Positions 43,146-51,384 of a DNA stretch of 64,000 nucleotides are shown piece by piece. Source of the stretch: Desulfonatronum lacustre DSM 10312 (lineage in GTDB: Bacteria; Desulfobacterota; Desulfovibrionia; Desulfovibrionales; Desulfonatronaceae); NCBI RefSeq assembly GCF_000519265.1, contig NZ_KI912608.1, positions 1,793,582 through 1,857,581 on the forward strand. Reading direction: 5' to 3'. Every line of letters starts with the position of its first letter. Positions within the stretch are counted from its first letter, which is position 1. Under the pieces are notes generated by a model that was given only the letters and a program-made list of their open reading frames with translations, was not told the DNA's origin and did not search any database. Position numbers and translations under genes: made by a program.

Positions 43146-44213
43146 ATGCACACCATCCCTGATGAAGACCCCGCGACACGGCATTCGCCGGGCGCTTCGT
43201 TTTCCGTCCCACCGAACGTCAAGATTCTCGACTCCGTCCAACTGGCGGAGCTGGAGCGAACCTTTCGCGTCTGGGCAACGGACTCTCCGCGGCGGGACGT
43301 TCGGGAGTCCAGGCGGCGCATCCTTTTGATATTTCTTTTGATCCGTCATACGGGCGCCAAGCTGAACGAAATATTGGACCTCAAGGCGGGGGACATCGAT
43401 CTGGGGAAGCGGGTCGTCACCGTGGGCGGCGAGGAACGGGAACGCGCCAGGGTCGTTGAAATTCCCGACGACCTGGCTGAAGAGCTGCGCGCGGCCTTGA
43501 CTGCGGGCGGGCATGGTCCGGAGGATGCCTTGTTTCGAATCGACCCGGCCCATGTCCGGCGCAAGTTTTACGAGCAGGCCGAGGCTTGCGGGCTGCCCCG
43601 GGAGTTCGGCAATCCCAGTACGCTGCGCCGCTCACGCTCCGTGGAACTGCTGCGCGGCAATCTGCCCCTGCCCGTGGTCCAGCGGCTGCTCGGCCACTCC
43701 ACGCCCAACCTCACCGCCGCGCATCTGGATGTCTCCGAGGAAGACGTCCACCATGCCGCCAGACGGTATATCGACCGGGAGAGTCGCCGGCGCACCAGCG
43801 CCCGGAACATTTTTTTCGGCAAGATCACGGAAATTCTCACCGGGGACATTCAGTCCGAAGTGACGCTGCTGACTCTGGGCGGGCTGCACGTCGTCTCGGT
43901 GATCACCAACGCCAGTCTGCGCAGGATGCGGCTGAAGGTCGGGATGTTCGTGACCGCGGAAATCAAGGCTCCTTGGGTACTCGTCGCCGGCTCCGAGGGA
44001 GCGGACCAGAACAGCGCGGACAACCGCCTGCCGGCCATGGTCATCGACGTCAGCACCGGTCGGATCAACGCCGAAATTCTGCTGCGCCTGGCGGACGGCA
44101 CGGAAATCTGCTCCATAACGACCGCCGCGAGCAGCCGTCGCCTGAAGCTGCGCTCAGGCGACCAGGCCTGGGTGCTTTTCGGGGCCTATTGCGTGGTTCT
44201 CAATCGGGAGTGA
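43146..44213 (+). CDS. tunR: TunR-type tungstate/molybdate regulator derived from a tyrosine recombinase
   Basis: A 355-residue protein. Residues about 25-215 follow the XerC/XerD catalytic fold: HTGAKLNEILDLKAGDIDL, STLRRSRSVELLRGNLPLP, VVQRLLGHSTPNLT. The recombinase residues are gone: the first Arg is Lys, the His before LRR is Ser or absent, and the nucleophilic Tyr after LGHS is His. The C-terminal part has two TOBE/Mop-like modules (FFGKITEILTGDIQSEVTLL, VIDVSTGRINAEILLRL). This is the architecture published for TunR, which activates modABC in Desulfovibrio unless tungstate is present. Its place after modBAC agrees. Confidence 0.9.
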   Translation: MHTIPDEDPATRHSPGASFSVPPNVKILDSVQLAELERTFRVWATDSPRRDVRESRRRILLIFLLIRHTGAKLNEILDLKAGDIDLGKRVVTVGGEERERARVVEIPDDLAEELRAALTAGGHGPEDALFRIDPAHVRRKFYEQAEACGLPREFGNPSTLRRSRSVELLRGNLPLPVVQRLLGHSTPNLTAAHLDVSEEDVHHAARRYIDRESRRRTSARNIFFGKITEILTGDIQSEVTLLTLGGLHVVSVITNASLRRMRLKVGMFVTAEIKAPWVLVAGSEGADQNSADNRLPAMVIDVSTGRINAEILLRLADGTEICSITTAASSRRLKLRSGDQAWVLFGAYCVVLNRE

Positions 44214-44323
44214 GGCCGACTTCAGTCGGGACGCGGCGCGGCGTCCCTCATTCCTCAACGGGCTTGCCCCATTGCGGCGTCAAGGGTATCTCCACGCATA
44301 CTTACACGATAATTCATGAAAAC

Positions 44324-44620
44324 GTGCCTTTCTCCTTTCGATTTGGTTTGAATTTGATCATCGGAGCCATATTCCTGGCCCTGGCCGTGCTCCTGGGCAA
44401 CCACATCCTGTCAGTCCTCTTCCCCATGTCCGCCCTGGGCGTGCTGCTCGTCTTTGCCGGTCTCCAACTTTGCATGAGCATGCTGGACATCAATGTTCGC
44501 AAGGATTTGTTCGTGGCGGTCGCCGTGGTCGGCATCACCCTGGCTTCCAACCTGGCCGTGGGATTCGTCGTGGGAACCGCCCTGGCCTATGTGCTGCGTT
44601 CGGATAGGCTGAAGGTGTGA
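44324..44620 (+). pseudogene. 3' remnant of a MOT1-like molybdate/sulfate transporter
   Basis: About 98 codons, FRFGLNLIIGAIFLALAVLLG then PMSALGVLLVFAGLQLCMS, RKDLFVAVAVVGITLASNLA and a normal end. These match the last three helices of MOT1-type transporters, which are about 400 residues. The homologous frame fades just upstream (around 44280) and has no proper start or ribosome site. It looks like the tail left after a deletion, beside the mod operon. Confidence 0.65.
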
Positions 44621-44763
44621 CCGGAGGCGACCATTTGTCCAAACTCTTACTTGTTGAGAGTTGGTGGCGAGGCAACGCGGCTGAACCCCAGAGTTGCCCC
44701 ACGGATGAGGCGTGAAGCGTCATGTTCCCGATGACACGCTCGTTGGGTCACACGTCGCCGAGG

Positions 44764-44812
44764 CCCTTCTCCATGACCCTTCTCCATGACCCTTCTCCAT
44801 GACCCTTCTCCA
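44764..44812. repeat. 13-base tandem repeat, 3.7 copies
   Basis: CCCTTCTCCATGA is repeated head to tail without mismatch from 44764, the last copy being partial. The unit is not a multiple of three, so it is not a protein repeat in use. Confidence 0.9.
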
Positions 44813-44851
44813 CATTCATAGATCCTGCTTCCGCGAATTAAATCTCCTAAT

Positions 44852-44932
44852 CCTGGCCGCGCATTCAGACAGCGGGCCCGCCACATTCCCGCCGCCGACT
44901 CTGATATTTCTCTGGCCTGAACTCCGCGATGC
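44852..44932 (+). repeat. direct repeat flanking the mod-tunR block, right copy
   Basis: Counterpart of 40134-40217 in the same orientation. Shared blocks are CCTGGCCGC, ACAGCGG, CCGCCACATTCCC, GCCGACTC and CGATGCG. Confidence 0.5.
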
Positions 44933-45148
44933 GAATGGTGCGAAAGACTGACAAAGGCCTTGCTCATCCTCTATCCGGCGTACTATGTCTGGCCCTGTTC
45001 TGCTCCTCGGGGTTGCCTCTCCTGGGAAGAAAACTCTTCAACTGATCCCTGCACGCCAGAAGTTGAAGGTATGATCGGGGACGAGCGTCGATGAGTGGCC
45101 ATCACGCCGTAAAACGCAAGCACTTCACTCAAGACAGGAGAACACACA

Positions 45149-45913
45149 ATGACCTCCCCCTGGATTGCTTACAACGACCTGGCCTGGGTCGATGATTGGT
45201 TGGCCGATGCGGCGGATTATGAGCGGGAGGCCGCTGTTTATGTGGAGTTGATCCGGCGGGCCGCGACGTCGGGCCTGGTTCGTGCGCCGCGGACTCTGCT
45301 GCATCTGGGCTGCGGGGCGGGCGGGCATGATCGGGAGTTCAAGCGGCACTTCGCGATCACCGGCGTGGACCTGAGTCCGGGCATGTTGAACATGGCCCGG
45401 ACCAGACATCCGGAGATCGAGTATTTGGAAGACGACATGCGCTCCGTGCGCTTGAACCGACGATTCGACGCGGTGGTCATCCCGGACTGCATCGACTACA
45501 TGACCACGTTGGACGAGTTGCGCCAGGCCGTGCAAACCGCGGTGGACCATCTCCATCCGGGCGGGGTCCTGCTTGTGGTCGGGAAGCCGGCGGAGACCTT
45601 TCAGGACAACAATTTCGCCTATACCGGCGAAAAGGACGGCGTCCACGTCACGCTGCTGGAAAACAACTACGTCAATCCATACCGCCCCGGCACCTACGAG
45701 GCCGCGCTCTTCTATCTGATCCGCCGCCACGGCGACCTGACCACCCACGCGGACCTTCACGTCCTCGGCCTCTTTCCCCAGGCGACCTGGGACCAGGTGT
45801 TCCAGGAGGCCGGGCTCGCCATGCGTCAAGAGATTCTCGACGGCGTCTACGACAAGTTTCTGCTCAACGACGGCGCGTATCCGATGACGATTTTCGTTGG
45901 GCAAAATAGCTGA
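45149..45913 (+). CDS. class I SAM-dependent methyltransferase
   Basis: A 254-residue protein with motif I LLHLGCGAGGHDREF, an acidic end of strand 2 in ITGVDLSPGMLNMA, and FDAVVIPDCIDYM as motif IV. The N-terminus (WIAYNDLAWVDDWL) resembles small-molecule methylases, but no substrate can be named. Ribosome site CAGGAG. It is the first gene of a four-gene operon with another methylase and two GTPases, spaced 16 bases from the next. Confidence 0.85.
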   Translation: MTSPWIAYNDLAWVDDWLADAADYEREAAVYVELIRRAATSGLVRAPRTLLHLGCGAGGHDREFKRHFAITGVDLSPGMLNMARTRHPEIEYLEDDMRSVRLNRRFDAVVIPDCIDYMTTLDELRQAVQTAVDHLHPGGVLLVVGKPAETFQDNNFAYTGEKDGVHVTLLENNYVNPYRPGTYEAALFYLIRRHGDLTTHADLHVLGLFPQATWDQVFQEAGLAMRQEILDGVYDKFLLNDGAYPMTIFVGQNS

Positions 45914-45929
45914 AAAACAGGAAACGCTC

Positions 45930-46748
45930 ATGACCAATCCGCTGATCAAGCCCGAATTCCCCCTGTCCGCGAAGTACGACCCGGACTGGATGCTGGATAA
46001 CCAGATGGGGCCCAACGCCGTTTGGCTGATGGAATGGCTGGCCGGGGCCCTGGCGCTGCGACCGGGACTGCGCGTGCTCGACCTGGGGTGCGGGCGGGCC
46101 ATGACCAGCGTTTTCATGGCCCGGGAGTTCGGCGTGCAGGTCTGGGCCGCGGATTTATGGATCTCTCCGGAATTCAACCATGCCCGGGCCGAGGCTGCCG
46201 GGGTTGGCTCCCTGGTGTATCCCTTGCGGGCCGAAGCCCACGCCCTGCCTTTTCCCGAGGCCTTCTTCGACGTGGTCGTGTCCGTGGACGCCTATCAGTA
46301 CTTCGGCACGGACGTGCTCTACCTGGGCTACCTGACCCGCTTCCTGAAACCCGGCGGACAGATCGGCGTGGTCGTTCCCGGCCTGACGCAAGCCTTTTCA
46401 GAGGTTCCGGAGCACCTGGCCGCGCCGCAATCCAACGGCAAGATATTCTGGGAAGACGAGTGCTGGAGCTTCAAGACCGCGGACTGGTGGCGCGAGCACT
46501 GGAGCCGTAATCGGGGCGTGACTGACCTGAGCGTGGATCTGCTGCCGGACGGATGGCGGCACTGGCATGACTTCGAGCGGGCCGCGGAAGCTTCCGGCAA
46601 GTCCCATTTTCCATCGGATGCCGAAGCCCTGGCCGTTGACCAAGGGAAATTCATCGGTTTTGTCCGGGCCGTGGCCCGGCGCACCGACTGGATGGCCGAA
46701 AATCTGTACAGTCCGGACGTGGGCATGCGCTGCGGAGTGGACGGCTGA
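45930..46748 (+). CDS. class I SAM-dependent methyltransferase, second copy in the operon
   Basis: A 272-residue protein with motif I VLDLGCGRAMTSVFM, acidic residue in VWAADLW, and FDVVVSVDAYQYFGTDVL. It ends with a Trp-rich segment (WSFKTADWWREHWSRNRG) that should shape the substrate pocket. It is only distantly like its neighbour, so this is not a recent duplication. The ATG at 45930 has AGGAAA upstream. Its TGA overlaps the next ATG as TGATG. Confidence 0.85.
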   Translation: MTNPLIKPEFPLSAKYDPDWMLDNQMGPNAVWLMEWLAGALALRPGLRVLDLGCGRAMTSVFMAREFGVQVWAADLWISPEFNHARAEAAGVGSLVYPLRAEAHALPFPEAFFDVVVSVDAYQYFGTDVLYLGYLTRFLKPGGQIGVVVPGLTQAFSEVPEHLAAPQSNGKIFWEDECWSFKTADWWREHWSRNRGVTDLSVDLLPDGWRHWHDFERAAEASGKSHFPSDAEALAVDQGKFIGFVRAVARRTDWMAENLYSPDVGMRCGVDG

Positions 46749-48034
46749 TGAAGGGGTTGAACAAGCTTTCAATGTTCGCCAACCTGCTGACCGGACTGCG
46801 GCGAACGATCCGAGGGGCCGCCGCTGAAAAGGACCCAGAAAGCGGGCTAAACGGCGAGAGCGGGATGAGCGACGCCGCGCTGAACGAGGCCCTGCGCCGG
46901 GCCAGGGCGGTCCAGCCACCGCCGGTGGTCTGGCTGCTGGGCAAGACCCAGTCCGGGAAGACCTCCATCATCCGCTCCCTGACCGGTAGCCCGGACGCGG
47001 AGATCGGCAACGGCTTTCAAAGCTGCACCCGGACCGCCCGGTTCTACGACCACCCGGCCGATGCGCCGGTGGTCCGCTTCCTGGACACCCAGGGTCTGGG
47101 CGAGGTGGACTACGATCCTGCCGAGGACCTGGCCTTTTGCGAATCCCAGGCCCAGTTGATCATTGCCGTGGTCAAGGTCTCGGACGGGTTGCAGGGCGCG
47201 GTGTTCGACGTCCTGCGGGCCGTGCGCCGACGGCGACCGGACTGGCCGGTGATCGTGGCCCAGACCTGCCTGCACGAAGTCTATCCCTCAGGTTTCGAGC
47301 ACGTTCTGCCCTACCCCTTCGACCAATCCGGCTGGGAGACGCGGGTTCCCCCGAACCTGACCCGGGCTCTGCTCTTCCAGCGCGACCGGCTCGGCGCCCT
47401 GCCTGGAAACGGACCGATGGTCTGGGTCCCGGTGGACCTGACCCTGCCCGAGGACGACATTCTTCCCACGGATTACGGCCTGGACGCCCTTTGGAAGGCC
47501 GTTCAGCGGGCTTCCCGGTTCGACCTGGAAGTGCGGCTTCGAGACGAGAGCGACCGGGAAGACGGCCAGAGCGATTCATTTTCCCTGGCCGCTCATCAGC
47601 AAATCGTCGGCTACGCCATGGCTTCCGCGGCCATTGGGGCCCTGCCCCTGGTGGACCTGGCGGCCCTGCCCGCCTTGCAGGTGAAGATGCTCCACAAGCT
47701 GGGCGAGTTGGCCGGAGTGCGCTGGGACAAGCGGCGCGTCGCAGAATTCTCCGCCCTGCTCGGGCCGGGCATCATGGCCGGATATGGGCTGCGCCTGGCT
47801 GGGCGCAGCGTGATCAAGTTGATTCCGGTCCTGGGCCAGACAGGAGGAGCGGCCTACGGCGCGGCCACCGGCGCGGGCCTGACCTTCGCCCTGGGCAAGG
47901 CGGCCCGACTTTACCTGGACCACGCGGCCCAAGGGCGCTCCGTGCGGGCCGAGGACGTCCGGAAGATCTTTGACGAGGCGTTGCGCCGGGGCCGGAACCT
48001 GATCAAGCCCTTCGGGCAAAAGGACGGATCATGA
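46748..48034 (+). CDS. GTPase with C-terminal hydrophobic DUF697-like domain
   Basis: A 428-residue protein. The G domain has G1 GKTQSGKTS near residue 66, a G3 DTQGLGE near 115, and the G4 position filled by TCLHE rather than the usual T/NKxD. Residues from about 280 form glycine/alanine-rich hydrophobic helices (IVGYAMASAAIGALPLVDLA, VIKLIPVLGQTGGAAYGAAT) typical of DUF697 proteins such as YcjF, which associate with membranes. It overlaps its neighbours at both ends, so it is made together with the other GTPase. Confidence 0.82.
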   Translation: MKGLNKLSMFANLLTGLRRTIRGAAAEKDPESGLNGESGMSDAALNEALRRARAVQPPPVVWLLGKTQSGKTSIIRSLTGSPDAEIGNGFQSCTRTARFYDHPADAPVVRFLDTQGLGEVDYDPAEDLAFCESQAQLIIAVVKVSDGLQGAVFDVLRAVRRRRPDWPVIVAQTCLHEVYPSGFEHVLPYPFDQSGWETRVPPNLTRALLFQRDRLGALPGNGPMVWVPVDLTLPEDDILPTDYGLDALWKAVQRASRFDLEVRLRDESDREDGQSDSFSLAAHQQIVGYAMASAAIGALPLVDLAALPALQVKMLHKLGELAGVRWDKRRVAEFSALLGPGIMAGYGLRLAGRSVIKLIPVLGQTGGAAYGAATGAGLTFALGKAARLYLDHAAQGRSVRAEDVRKIFDEALRRGRNLIKPFGQKDGS

Positions 48035-49605
48035 TCAGCAAGACCGCCCTGCTGCGCGGCTTCGGCCTGCTGCGCCTTCTGGCCGTGTTCCTGGCTGCCC
48101 TGCCCCTGCTGGCCCTGCCGGCCCTCGGCCTGGCCTGGATCTGGCTGTCCGACCACCGCCCTTTCTGGCTGGCCGCGTTGGGAATCTGCGCTGTTTCCGG
48201 CTACGGACTGCACCTACTGGCGGCCCGGATCGAACGTTCCCGATCCAAGACCGATCAAGCCGAACAATCAATAGACCCCGAATCTCGCACCACCAGACCC
48301 GCCCCTCACTGGTCCCGCCAAGACGAGGCCTGTTGGATCAAGGTGGAGGAGCTGGCCCAGCGAACCTCACCCAAGGACTGGGCGGTCGCGGACGTGCAGC
48401 GCATTGCCCTGCTGGGCCGGGACACTCTGGATGTGGTGGCCGGCCACTATCATCCCGAAGCGGACAACCCTCTCCTGGAACTGACCATCCCCCACGCCCT
48501 GCTGATCACCGAACGGGCCGCCCGGGATCTGCGCCGGGAGATCACCCGGACCATCCCCTTCAGTCACAAGCTGACCATGGGCCTGCTGGCCCGGATCAAC
48601 CGCTGGCGAGAAACCGTCAAGCAGTACGAAACCCTCTACCGCCTGGGCCGGGCCGTGCTTTCGCCGTATTCGGCCCTGTTTCATGAAGTGCGGCGCAACC
48701 TGGGAAACAGCATCGCCGGATACGGCCTGGAGAACGTCAAGGCCTGGCTGCTGCGCGAGTACGTGCGCAAGGTCGGGTACTACGCCATTGAACTGTACAG
48801 CGGAAAACTGCTGCTGATTGACGAGGACCCCACGGCCCGTCCCACAGCGGCCACCCGAAGCGACCTCAATGACGCCGGAAAGCACGGCGAACCCTCCACC
48901 TCAGAGCCCTTGCGCATCCTGGTCCTGGGGCGGGCCAACACGGGCAAGTCCAGCCTGATCAACGCCCTGTTCGGCAGGCTTCAGGTGACCACTGATACGC
49001 TGCCTGGAACCACCCAGGCCATGAAAGCCTATCGCCTGGAACGGGAGGGCCGGGACGCGGCCCTGATCCTGGACGCCCCCGGATGCGACACCGATCTTCT
49101 GCCCCCCAAGGCCCTGCGCCGGGCCGTGCTGGACGCGGACCTGATCCTTTGGGTCACAGCGGCAAACCGGGCCGACCGCCACGCCGAGCGCGAGCAACTG
49201 GACCGGATCAGGGCCTGGTACGCCGAACGCCCTTCCCGCCGCCTCCCGCCCCTGGTGGTCGCGCTCACACACATCGACCAGCTCCGGCCGGTCAAAGAAT
49301 GGCAGCCTCCCTACGATCTGAACGCCGCTCCAAACCCCAAGGCCGTTGCCATCGCCGCGGCGGTGCAAGCCGTGGCCCGGGACCTGAACGTCCCCGTGGA
49401 CCAGACCATCCCGGTCTGCCTGGCTCAGGGGCGTCTCTACAACGTGGAGGACACGTTGGCTGCGGTGATTCTGGAACTTCAGGAGGAAAGCGAAAAGGCG
49501 CGGTTTCTGCGCTGTCTGGAGGCGCGGAAGGGAGAGGAATTCTGGAGCGCCGTCAAAGAGCAGATGAAGACGGCGGGCAGAATGCTCGGGTCGGTTCTTA
49601 GATAG
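48031..49605 (+). CDS. membrane-anchored GTPase (50S-ribosome-binding/dynamin-like type)
   Basis: A 524-residue protein. Two hydrophobic helices lie at about residues 12-60, then a helical region, then a G domain with G1 GRANTGKSSLINALF near residue 300, G2 TTDTLPGTTQ, G3 DAPGCD and G4 THID. The N-terminal LALPALGLAWIWLSDHR places it in the inner membrane with the G domain inside. It overlaps the other GTPase by four bases. The pair recalls YcjX/YcjF stress proteins, but the order and the added methylases are different. Confidence 0.82.
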   Translation: MISKTALLRGFGLLRLLAVFLAALPLLALPALGLAWIWLSDHRPFWLAALGICAVSGYGLHLLAARIERSRSKTDQAEQSIDPESRTTRPAPHWSRQDEACWIKVEELAQRTSPKDWAVADVQRIALLGRDTLDVVAGHYHPEADNPLLELTIPHALLITERAARDLRREITRTIPFSHKLTMGLLARINRWRETVKQYETLYRLGRAVLSPYSALFHEVRRNLGNSIAGYGLENVKAWLLREYVRKVGYYAIELYSGKLLLIDEDPTARPTAATRSDLNDAGKHGEPSTSEPLRILVLGRANTGKSSLINALFGRLQVTTDTLPGTTQAMKAYRLEREGRDAALILDAPGCDTDLLPPKALRRAVLDADLILWVTAANRADRHAEREQLDRIRAWYAERPSRRLPPLVVALTHIDQLRPVKEWQPPYDLNAAPNPKAVAIAAAVQAVARDLNVPVDQTIPVCLAQGRLYNVEDTLAAVILELQEESEKARFLRCLEARKGEEFWSAVKEQMKTAGRMLGSVLR

Positions 49606-49633
49606 CCATCACGAGATGAGAGAAGAGAAAAGA

Positions 49634-49993
49634 TCAAGAAGCCGCGCCACGCACGGACGCGGCGACGTCGGTGAAGACCTGGTGAACCATGGCCGCCTGC
49701 TCCCGGTCCGCGAACTGGAAGCGGACCCGCTCCCGGCCGGAGCGGGCCATGTCCTCGTCCAGGGTCAGGTCAAGCTGGAAGCCCCATTCCTGGTCGCTTC
49801 CCAGCACGGATTCTTCCAGCGGCGCAAGCGGGCCGACCCGCAAATCAGACACGCTTTCGCACTCGATGTTGCCGTAAAACCGGTGGCCGTTGCCCACGAA
49901 ATGCACGGTCCTGCCGCGCACGTAGACTTCCTCCAGGCTGCGAAAGGCCAGGAGCATGGCGCAGGAGCCAACGGCTTCGGAAACCGAGGTCAT
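49634..49993 (-). CDS. conserved protein of unknown function
   Basis: A 119-residue beta-rich protein with VYVRGRTVHFVGNGHRFYG and RERVRFQFADREQAAMVHQV. No catalytic motif or signal peptide is seen. It follows the HD-domain gene by seven bases on the same strand, so the two are probably co-transcribed. The start has no clear ribosome site. Confidence 0.7.
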   Translation of the reverse strand: MTSVSEAVGSCAMLLAFRSLEEVYVRGRTVHFVGNGHRFYGNIECESVSDLRVGPLAPLEESVLGSDQEWGFQLDLTLDEDMARSGRERVRFQFADREQAAMVHQVFTDVAASVRGAAS

Positions 49994-50000
49994 TTCAGGG

Positions 50001-50555
50001 TCACTTCAGGTTGACCTGATCGGCGATGGTGGTGATGGAGGCCACGGCATCGTTCAGAAAGTCATCCAGTCCCACCCCGATGGTCTCGCACTCCCGGATG
50101 ATCTCCCGGTTCACCGCCGCGGCAAAGGCCTTGTCCTTCATTTTCTTCTTCAGACTCTTGGCCCCCAGCCCCTCCAGCTTCGTGGGCCGGATCAGGGCCG
50201 CCGCGGAAACCAGGCCGGTGACGGTCTCGGAGCAGCGCAAGGCGTGGTCGAAGGTGGTGGACGGCGCAACCCCGTTGCGCTCGCCGTTATGGGCGCGGAT
50301 GGCCGTCAAGGCTTCCTCGGGCAAGTCCTCGGCCAGCCACGTGGCCGCCCGCAAACCGTGCTCTTCCGGCAATTCCTTGGTTTCGTGGAAGTCCAGATCA
50401 TGGAGCAGCCCCGCCAGCCCCCAGACTTCCTCATCCTGCCCCAGCCGCCTGGCCACCCCCCGCATCACCGCCTCGGTCTCCAGGGCATGATGCAGCATAT
50501 GCTGTTCCTGGCCCTTGCTGGAAAGCAGCTCCCAGGCTTGTTCACGCGATATCAT
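50001..50555 (-). CDS. HD-domain phosphohydrolase
   Basis: A 184-residue protein with LLHHALETEAVMR..., GLLHDLDFHETKELP (the HD pair) and IRAHNGERNG, the metal-binding pattern of the HD superfamily. It is likely a phosphohydrolase of nucleotides or signal nucleotides, substrate unknown. The ATG at 50555 with AAGGAG upstream is chosen; the longer frame is a weak extension. Confidence 0.88.
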   Translation of the reverse strand: MISREQAWELLSSKGQEQHMLHHALETEAVMRGVARRLGQDEEVWGLAGLLHDLDFHETKELPEEHGLRAATWLAEDLPEEALTAIRAHNGERNGVAPSTTFDHALRCSETVTGLVSAAALIRPTKLEGLGAKSLKKKMKDKAFAAAVNREIIRECETIGVGLDDFLNDAVASITTIADQVNLK

Positions 50556-50595
50556 GATATTCTCCTTACGCTCAAAAAAACAACTTGCGTGGCAA

Positions 50596-51084
50596 TTATT
50601 CGCCCACTGCCTGGCATGCGGCGGCAATCACGTTGTCGGCGAGATAATATCCTGAGGCGCGCAGCTCCAATAAGAGCGGCCGCACAACGGGAATCAACCC
50701 GCGACGTTTGGCTGCGACCAAAATCCCAGCCGTCCCCTTGACGGGAAGTCCATAAACATGCCGGGCGATTCGTCGACCTCGTCGTTCATCAATGATCGCC
50801 ATGCACGGCGACAGATGCCGTGCAAGGCATATGACCTCGGCCTCTCCGTCATCCAACTCCATCACCAGCAAAGGGTCGGGAACGGGACTCACTCTGACAC
50901 GCATCTGCCAGACTGCTCTCTGCAAAGCTCTGGCCCCCGGCTTGTCGATATCCGCCACCGACACTTCGTTGTAGACGGTCCGCGGAACCCAGCACTCGGT
51001 AAACAACGTTGGCAACAAATCGAGGGAATCAAGCAGTGATAGCGCGATCAGCGGACCGGCATTGACCACCGCGCGATCAAACAT
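50596..51084 (-). CDS. PIN-like (DUF3368) toxin
   Basis: A 162-residue protein with VVNAGPLIALSLLDSLDLLP, ELDDGEAEVICLA and AIIDERRGRRIA, the acidic triad layout of PIN-like DUF3368 proteins. These act as RNases paired with UPF0175 antitoxins. It overlaps the antitoxin gene by eight bases. Confidence 0.88.
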   Translation of the reverse strand: MFDRAVVNAGPLIALSLLDSLDLLPTLFTECWVPRTVYNEVSVADIDKPGARALQRAVWQMRVRVSPVPDPLLVMELDDGEAEVICLARHLSPCMAIIDERRGRRIARHVYGLPVKGTAGILVAAKRRGLIPVVRPLLLELRASGYYLADNVIAAACQAVGE

Positions 51085-51331
51085 CGGCGTTAAACTCCGC
51101 CATCACCTCATCATTGTCCAGCGCTGCTATGGGTACACCGGCTCGTCCCGCGGCAAGAAGAAACTCTACCCGCCCCATTCCGCAAAGCTTCGCGGCCTTG
51201 CCGGAACTCAAGCGTCCAACTTCGAACAGTTTCAAGGCCAGCATAAATTGGGCTTCGCGTGCCAACGCTTCCGGGGACATACCAGGCAACGCCAAAGCAT
51301 CAAAAGGGAGTTCGAGCACGACCGTATTCAT
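51077..51331 (-). CDS. UPF0175-family antitoxin
   Basis: An 84-residue protein with GMSPEALAREAQFMLALKLFEVGRLSSGKAAKLCGM-type UPF0175 layout: a short N-terminus, an acidic central helix and a GKAAKLCGMGR turn. The ATG at 51331 has GGAGG upstream. It is the upstream partner of the PIN-like toxin. Confidence 0.88.
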   Translation of the reverse strand: MNTVVLELPFDALALPGMSPEALAREAQFMLALKLFEVGRLSSGKAAKLCGMGRVEFLLAAGRAGVPIAALDNDEVMAEFNADV

Positions 51332-51384
51332 AAGCTGCCTCCACTCAGGGGAAGTCCAAAACCTGCAACATCTTGAAAACTCAC

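Larger units (their letters stand above)
44621..45148. other. intergenic region with short repeats
   Basis: 528 bases. It contains a 13-base tandem repeat, the right copy of the repeat flanking the mod block, and a six-pair hairpin (AACTCT/AGAGTT) near 44644. On the minus strand near 44752 an EKGLGDV-stop frame resembles the end of the hipA remnant. The ribosome site of the first methyltransferase gene closes the region. Confidence 0.55.

Noticed and set aside
43146-44213. Active phage integrase marking a mobile element
   Set aside because: Catalytic residues are missing, TOBE/Mop-like domains follow, and no attachment sites or phage genes are near; TunR explains it.
44647-44967. 106-codon minus-strand frame
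   Set aside because: Composed of the 13-base tandem repeat and other repeated stretches; not a credible protein.
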